DNA of 64,000 nt, taken from positions 47,590,313-47,654,312 of the forward strand of contig NC_079509.1 of assembly GCF_030052815.1 (NCBI RefSeq), given 5' to 3'. A program made the translations under genes and the position numbers. Numbering within the stretch: the stretch's first letter is position 1; every line of letters begins with the position of its first letter. The notes below the pieces were generated by a model. It was not told where the DNA came from. It did no database searches and saw nothing but the letters and a program-made list of their open reading frames with translations. This document shows positions 58,348 through 64,000 of the stretch, in pieces. This DNA comes from Hevea brasiliensis (taxonomy: Eukaryota; Streptophyta; Magnoliopsida; Malpighiales; Euphorbiaceae).

Positions 58348-60358
58348 GCCAGCAGAGAGGCCTGACAGTAGACCACCAGCAAGGGCTTATGCCATGAGAG
58401 CTCAGGAGGAGCAAGATGCCCCGGACGTCATCAGGGGTACGTTCTCCCTCTACAATACATCTGTGCATGCATTGGTGGATCCAGGATCCACTCATTCATA
58501 CATTTGCATCAACCTACCCGTAGAAAAGGGGATACTAGTAGGGGAGAGTGACCAAAACATTCTGGTCACTAATCCATTGGGCCACAGTGTAGTGGTGAAC
58601 AAAGTGTACAAGGGTTGCCCGTTAAGGATTCAGGGGTATGAATTCTCGGCAGATCTAATTGAGTTGCCCTTCCACGAGTTTGACGTGATTTTGGGAATAG
58701 ACTGGTTATCACGTCATCAGGCAATGGTTGATTGTAAATTGAAGAGGATTTCTTTGAAAACTCCTGGGGGTAATGAGATCACAGTTGTGGGAGAAAGGAC
58801 AGATTTCTTGTCCAATATCATCTCAGCTACAGTTGCAAGAAGAATGATGAGAAAAGGCTGTGAAGCCTACCTAGCACATGTGGTGGATACTAGGCAGGCT
58901 AAGCCAGATCTGTGTGACATATCCACAGTAAAGGACTTCTCAGATGTGTTTCCTGAAGAATTACCTGGTTTGCCACCAGAAAGGGAAGTTGAATTTGCTA
59001 TTGAGACACTGCCGGGTACAGCACCCATTTCCATTGCTCCTTATAGGATGGCACCCACTGAATTGAGGGAGTTGAAAACTCAGTTGCAAGAGTTGCTTGA
59101 TAAGGGGTTTATACGCCCCAGTGTGTCACCATGGGGAGCTCCAGTGCTGTTTGTGAAAAAGAAGGATGGGACTTTGAGGTTATGCATCGATTACCGGCAG
59201 TTGAATAAAGTGACTGTGAAGAACAAATATCCGTTGCCTAGAATTGATGATTTGTTTGATCAGTTGAAGGGAGCAGGAGTATTTTCTAAGATTAATCTCA
59301 TATCAGGGTATCATCAGTTGAGGGTGAAGGATGTAGATATGCCAAAGACTGCATTCAGGACCCGGTATGGGCATTATGAGTTTCTGGTGATGCCCTTTGG
59401 CCTAACAAATGCACCAGCAGCATTCATGGACCTTATGAACCGTATCTTCCATCCATACTTAGATCGGTTCGTAGTGGTCTTTATTGATGATATTTTGGTG
59501 TATTCCAAGACCAGGGAAGAACATGATGAGCATTTGAGGATTGTTCTGCAAACCGTGAAAGAAAAGAAGCTGTATGCTAAGTTGTCCAAATGTGACTTTT
59601 GGCTGAATGAGATTGCATTCCTTGGACACATAGTGTCAGCTGATGGGATTAGGGTGGATCCCAAGAAAATAGAAGCAGTGATGGAATGGAAGCCTCCCAG
59701 AAACACAACTGAGGTCAGAAGCTTCTTGGGGCTAGCTGGGTATTACAGAAGATTTGTGAAGGGATTTTCCCTAATAGCTGCTCCAATGACCAAGTTGTTA
59801 CACAAGAACTTCATATTTGACTGGAATGACAAGTGTCAGACCAGTTTTGAGAAGTTAAAGGCTATGTTGACAGAGGCACCAGTGTTAACACAGCCAGTGT
59901 CGGGAAAGGACTTTGTGGTCTACAGTGATACCTCTCATAATGGGTTAGGGTGTGTATTGATGCAAGAGGGGAAGGTGGTCGCTTATGCCTCCAGGCAGTT
60001 GAGGCCACATGAACAAAACTACCCTACCCATGATCTAGAGCTTGCAGCAATTATCTTCGCACTGAAGATATGGAGGCATTACTTGTATGGTGAAAAGTGC
60101 TACATTTACACAGACCACAAGAGTCTAAAATATTTGCCAACTCAGAGGGAGCTCAACCTTAGACAGAGGCGATGGATTGAGTTCCTAAAGGATTATGATT
60201 GTGTAATTGACTACCATCCTGGCAAGGCAAATGTAGTTGCTGATGCTTTGAGCAGAAAATCCATAACAGCTTTGAGATCATTGAATGCCCGTCTATCTTT
60301 GGTTCGAGATGGAGCTATTTTGGCTGAGTTGCAAGTGAGGCCAAACCTGCTACAATAG
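58268..60358 (+). CDS. pol: Protease, RT and RNase H of element C (long open frame, RT motif A altered)
   Basis: 696 codons in the frame +1 relative to gag, overlapping it by 80 bp. The first ATG is not the native start. The protease signature [12 protein letters not shown] is at residues 68-79 and ILGIDWL at 141. RT runs from about 250 to 480, with [12 protein letters not shown] at 339-350, where the motif A catalytic Asp is Asn (codon AAT at 59294-59296), and FIDDIL at 405-410 intact. RNase H is at about 548-660 ([49 protein letters not shown]). It ends at a TAG in the linker before integrase. It looks well preserved but probably inactive. Confidence 0.92.
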   Translation: MHCSPHYVEVENRKSEVIGPSQRPASEPAERPDSRPPARAYAMRAQEEQDAPDVIRGTFSLYNTSVHALVDPGSTHSYICINLPVEKGILVGESDQNILVTNPLGHSVVVNKVYKGCPLRIQGYEFSADLIELPFHEFDVILGIDWLSRHQAMVDCKLKRISLKTPGGNEITVVGERTDFLSNIISATVARRMMRKGCEAYLAHVVDTRQAKPDLCDISTVKDFSDVFPEELPGLPPEREVEFAIETLPGTAPISIAPYRMAPTELRELKTQLQELLDKGFIRPSVSPWGAPVLFVKKKDGTLRLCIDYRQLNKVTVKNKYPLPRIDDLFDQLKGAGVFSKINLISGYHQLRVKDVDMPKTAFRTRYGHYEFLVMPFGLTNAPAAFMDLMNRIFHPYLDRFVVVFIDDILVYSKTREEHDEHLRIVLQTVKEKKLYAKLSKCDFWLNEIAFLGHIVSADGIRVDPKKIEAVMEWKPPRNTTEVRSFLGLAGYYRRFVKGFSLIAAPMTKLLHKNFIFDWNDKCQTSFEKLKAMLTEAPVLTQPVSGKDFVVYSDTSHNGLGCVLMQEGKVVAYASRQLRPHEQNYPTHDLELAAIIFALKIWRHYLYGEKCYIYTDHKSLKYLPTQRELNLRQRRWIEFLKDYDCVIDYHPGKANVVADALSRKSITALRSLNARLSLVRDGAILAELQVRPNLLQ

Positions 60359-61037
60359 ATTTTAGATGGGCAAAAGGTAGATGAAAAGTTAATGGCTATT
60401 ATGAGCCAAATCTCAGGGGGAAAAATGGCGATTATGAGGTAAAAGCAGATGGGTGTCTGTACTACAAAGGAAGAGTATGTGTACCAGATAATGGGGAATT
60501 AAAAGCCAGTATTCTGAAAGAGGCACATGCCAGTGTTTATGCTATGCACCCAGGAAGTACAAAGATGTATCATGATCTGAAGCTTCAGTATTGGTGGCCT
60601 GGTATGAAAAAGGATATAGCTGACTATGTGACTAAATGCTTGACATGTCAGCAAGTCAAGGCAGAACATCAAGTTCCATCAGGTTTGCTACAGCCTATAC
60701 GCATACCTGAATGGAAATGGGATCGGGTCACCATGGATTTTGTAAGTGGTCTACCTCTCACCCGGAAGAGACATGATGCAGTATGGGTGATAGTTGATAG
60801 ATTGACAAAGTCAGCACACTTTCTCGCCGATTAGGACCGACTACTCATGGAGAAGTTAGCGGTGTATATCGATGAGATAGTTAGATGCATGGAATTCCAC
60901 TTTCCATCATATCTGATCGAGACCCAAGGTTTACATCGAGATTTTGGAAGAAGTTGCATGAATCCTTGGGTACACAACTCCATTTCAGCACAGCTTTCCA
61001 TCCTCAGACGGATGGGCAATCTGAAAGAGTAATCCAG

Positions 61038-61112
61038 GTAAATAATTGAAACCAATGAAATTGATACAAATATTAAACTGAAATGATAATAATAACATGA
61101 AATATATGTCAG
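61038..61112 (+). other. Putative 75 bp intron in the integrase of element C
   Basis: It starts GTAAATAATTG after CCAG, ends ATATATGTCAG, is very AT-rich and falls between Gln and Val codons (phase 0) in a block that is continuous in element B. Removing it restores SERVIQ-VLEDML. Confidence 0.75.
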
Positions 61113-61871
61113 GTCCTTGAGGATATGCTGAGGAGTTGTGTCATTGAGTTTGAGGGAAGTTGGGATAGATACCTCCCACTGGCAGAGTTTGCATACAACA
61201 ATAGCTACCAAGCTAGCATTCAAATGGCCCCGTATGAAGCACTGTATGGGAGGAAATGTAGAACTCCAGTGTGCTGGACTGAATTGGGCGAAGATAAGCT
61301 GGTAGGGCCAGAATTGGTGAAACAGACTGAGGAGAAAGTGAAACTAATCAAAGCAAATCTGAAGGTTGCCTCGCATGCATGTAAATCTTATGCCGACCTG
61401 AAGAGAAAAGAAATAGAATATACGGTTGGCGACAAAGTGTTCCTCAAGGTGTCACCGTGGAAGAAGGTATTGAGGTTTGGAAGAAAAGGTAAGTTAAGCC
61501 CTAGGTTCATTGGCCCATATGAAGTCATTGAACGTGTGGGTCCAGTGGCCTATAGGCTAGCTTTACCACCAGAGCTGGACAAGATCCACAATGTGTTCCA
61601 CGTGTCTATGCTAAGAAGATATCGCTCAGATCCTTCACATGTCATCTCCATGGGAGAAATTGAGGTACAACCGGATTTGACATATGAAGAAGAACCCATA
61701 AGGATCCTGGCTCGGGAAGTGAAAGAGTTGAGGAATAAGCAGATTTCACTAGTGAAAGTACTTTGGAGGCACCACAATACCGAAGAGGCAACATGGGAAA
61801 ATGAAGAGATGATGAGGCAACAGTTCTCTCAACTGTTTGCATCAGGTAAATTTCGAGGAAGAAATTTAATT

Positions 61872-61884
61872 AGAGGGGAAGAGT
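61872..61884 (+). other. Polypurine tract of element C
   Basis: AGAGGGGAAGAGT directly before TGTAACACC, the 3' LTR start. Confidence 0.85.
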
Positions 61885-64000
61885 TGTAACACCCTCCCTG
61901 TAGCAATTCCGTATATTCTACTGTTCCGATGACCAGTGTCGGTTCGGACAACTAGAACATCCAGAAAAATATTTAAACTAAAGTGAGGAACCATAATTAA
62001 CTCAAATATTAATAAGAAAAATTTAGGAAAAATTTTAGAAATAAAATACAACCAAGTTAAATGAGCTGGTGCCCTAGCGATGGGTAACCTAGTGAGAAGT
62101 TGCGGTTCTCGCAACTAGGAGCCCTAGACCCGGGGAAAAATTATAAAATAATTATTGGGACTCCAGAGAAGGGTAATTGAGGTTCCCATGGCATTAGAAT
62201 GCCAAGAAAATACCTAGAAAAATTTTTCAATCGGTACAGACGATTTTGACCCGTTAAGCCAAACGGAGGGCATTTTGGTCATTTCGCCTTCCGAGGTGAT
62301 TTTTGGCCGACTTGTCCAGTTGAGTAAATAATTAATATAACGTAAAATATGAATAAACATTACTAGAAATTAAATTGAAAATGAGTAGTGGAGGAAAGAA
62401 AAGAAAATGAGGAAAAAAGGTATTTATGACATCATGGTGATGTCATTAAGAAAACAATGACCAATCAAAATTAAACTATTATTTGACTAACTATTAAAAG
62501 AGATAAGAGAAGACCAAATTGGCAAAAATTGCAGCAGCCATCCTCCCCAAAACAAACCAGCCGAAACACACTAGAACCCTCCTCCATTGATGTTCACTTC
62601 AAACCTTCAATTCCCTCCTTCATTTCACCCTAAAACCCTAGTTTCCTTTCACTAAAATTTATCCTAGCACCTTGCATAATCTTTTGGCAGCCAAGAAGAA
62701 GAAAGAAAGTGAAGCTTTCTCAAGCTTGGATTGGCATACAACAAGGTTAGTGTATATATACACTTAAAACTTTTAATTTCTATGTTAAGGACTTGAAACC
62801 AACAAGTATTTGTGAATGAAATGAACCAAACTCATGTGTATGTCCAATATAGAATTCGGCAGCCCTATTGAAGGTATAGGAATAAGTGTTTTGTTGGTCT
62901 TAAAGTGGACTAAAAATGATGTTGAGGATATATATATATATATATATATAGGTGATGAATTGATATGCTAACTAAGGCACCTTGTAGAAATTATATTGTG
63001 AAGCTAGGGTTTTGGGAAGTAAAAATTAGTTTGGCTTATGAAATTGTTAAAGTACATCCTAATGGTCAATTAGTGACCATTTGAAGGAATTTGACCTTAA
63101 TTGGGACTGGAATAAAGCATGGCAAAGGGAAGGTGTGTGCTGCCTAGAGGGTGCAGAATGGTGACTGAAAATTCAGTCCAATTACACAGCCATAACTTTG
63201 GCTGTGTTAGTCCAATTGGTGTTTGGCCAATTGGACATGAAACTAGGTTTATAATGGCACATTTTTGCTGAAGAAACCATGCCCAAAGGACCAAAGCAAG
63301 GGGACCAAAACTTGGCCCCAATCCGGAACCCTGAAACTGATTCTGCATAACTCACTGTAGATTTGGTCAATTGACCTGAAATTTTTATAGAAACAAGTTA
63401 AGACATAGACAAACAACTTTCATGAAGTAACCTACCCCAAATTATGGCCAGAACCCATCCAACCAAGTGACTCTAGTTACTGTTCATGCACTGTAAATAT
63501 GGTAATTTTCTGCAGAATGCACATTCGGCCAGCTTGGGTCTTTGGACCATATCTAGAGCTACAAAAATCCAAATGGAGTGATTCAAAAAAGGAAATTCAA
63601 CTAGACAAAATAAGGAACAACTTTCATGTTTTACATTTCTTCAAATTCCTACAGTAACAGTGTCCAATGGAACAGTGAAGTTGACTCACCAAAACTGAAA
63701 ATTCTGCTTGTGTTGAGTTACACTTTGGAATGGTATTAACACTTAATGCCAACAAGTTTTAAACACCAAATGTGGTATGTTGGGAGTGCCAAAGTCAATG
63801 TACATATTTTTATTCTAAAAGTCAATATTTTTGTTGACTAATGATGAATAATGACACCAAAAATTTGAAATTCACAAATTGAAGAATTTAAAAGCTTCAA
63901 ATGCCCTAGTATACCTAACAAGATTGGTTTGGATAGTTTGGCATGCCAATAGGGTTCAGTTAGCAGTACTGCACATGGCAAAAATGCCATTCTGTAATTT
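61885..64000 (+). mobile_element. 3' LTR of element C, cut by the window edge
   Basis: The first 2116 bp of the LTR, nearly identical to 53912-55990 of the 5' LTR. It lacks the 37 bp segment present at 55368-55404. The right end and target duplicate are outside the window. Confidence 0.95.

Larger units (their letters stand above)
60359..61889 (+). pseudogene. Integrase and chromodomain of element C (frameshifts and an intron)
   Basis: After the TAG the linker continues. One base appears lost near 60425. The zinc part is at 60540-60655 (HPGSTKMYHDL, CLTCQQVK). The core has VTMDFVSGLPL (Asp), then shifts near 60826-60834 and near 60888, then [10 protein letters not shown] (Asp) and [13 protein letters not shown] (Glu) up to 61037. 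A 75 bp intron-like insert follows. From 61113 the frame is clean to the end: VLEDMLRSCVIEF, EFAYNNSYQ, MAPYEALYGRKCRTP, GKLSPRFIGPYEVIERVG, VFHVSMLRRY, then a chromodomain (PIRILAREVKELRNKQ, LVKVLWRHHNTEEATWENE) and a stop at 61887. The last two codons lie in the 3' LTR. Confidence 0.85.

Overview
The window reads as heterochromatic, repeat-filled DNA from a flowering plant, almost certainly a eudicot. I see no bacterial operon, no rRNA or tRNA gene, and no intact host gene. The organism call rests on the mixture of plant-specific Ty3/gypsy lineages (Ogre/Tat, Athila, Tekay/Del chromoviruses), their tRNA-Arg, tRNA-Asp and tRNA-iMet type primer-binding sites, plant hAT relics, and AT-rich DNA with long TA and AAT microsatellites. 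I cannot name the species from the sequence.

Layout. (1) 1-35316 is a nest. A chromovirus LTR (family B, 1-1081) sits in the 5' LTR of an Ogre/Tat element (D, 1082-22017). D sits in the 5' LTR of an Athila element (E, 22018-33186). E appears to sit in an older LTR-like sequence (33187-35316). D has an extra ORF before gag, gag, protease, an in-phase intron, RT with two RNase H domains, integrase, repeat-rich 3' DNA, and a degraded two-exon gene on the opposite strand with its own TATA box. E has gag-pol plus a downstream ATHILA-ORF1-like frame. (2) 35317-45227 holds two inverted hAT transposase relics, two LTR-like blocks without internal domains (37544-39670 and 40591-44338), and an array of hairpin-containing units (39767-40375). 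(3) 45228-53911 is a minus-strand Tekay-type element (B) with recognisable gag, protease, RT, RNase H, integrase and chromodomain. Its 5' LTR is cut by the next element. (4) 53912-64000 is a young Tekay-type element (C) on the plus strand, with a 3123 bp 5' LTR, gag, pol and the start of the 3' LTR. Where they overlap, its two LTRs differ at only about two dozen positions plus one 37 bp indel.

Relative ages by hand alignment of LTR stretches: C about 1% divergence, D and E about 7-8%, B about 11%. This agrees with C being inserted in B. All four internal regions are broken by stops, frameshifts or lost catalytic residues, so none looks autonomous as written.

The points most worth following are the antisense gene of the Ogre element (possibly inside its LTR), the in-phase introns in D (protease/RT junction) and C (integrase), the arrays of ACACGGG/CCCGTGT palindromes in E, and the inverted duplication at the C insertion site. 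I did not find convincing evidence of a wholly new biological system.
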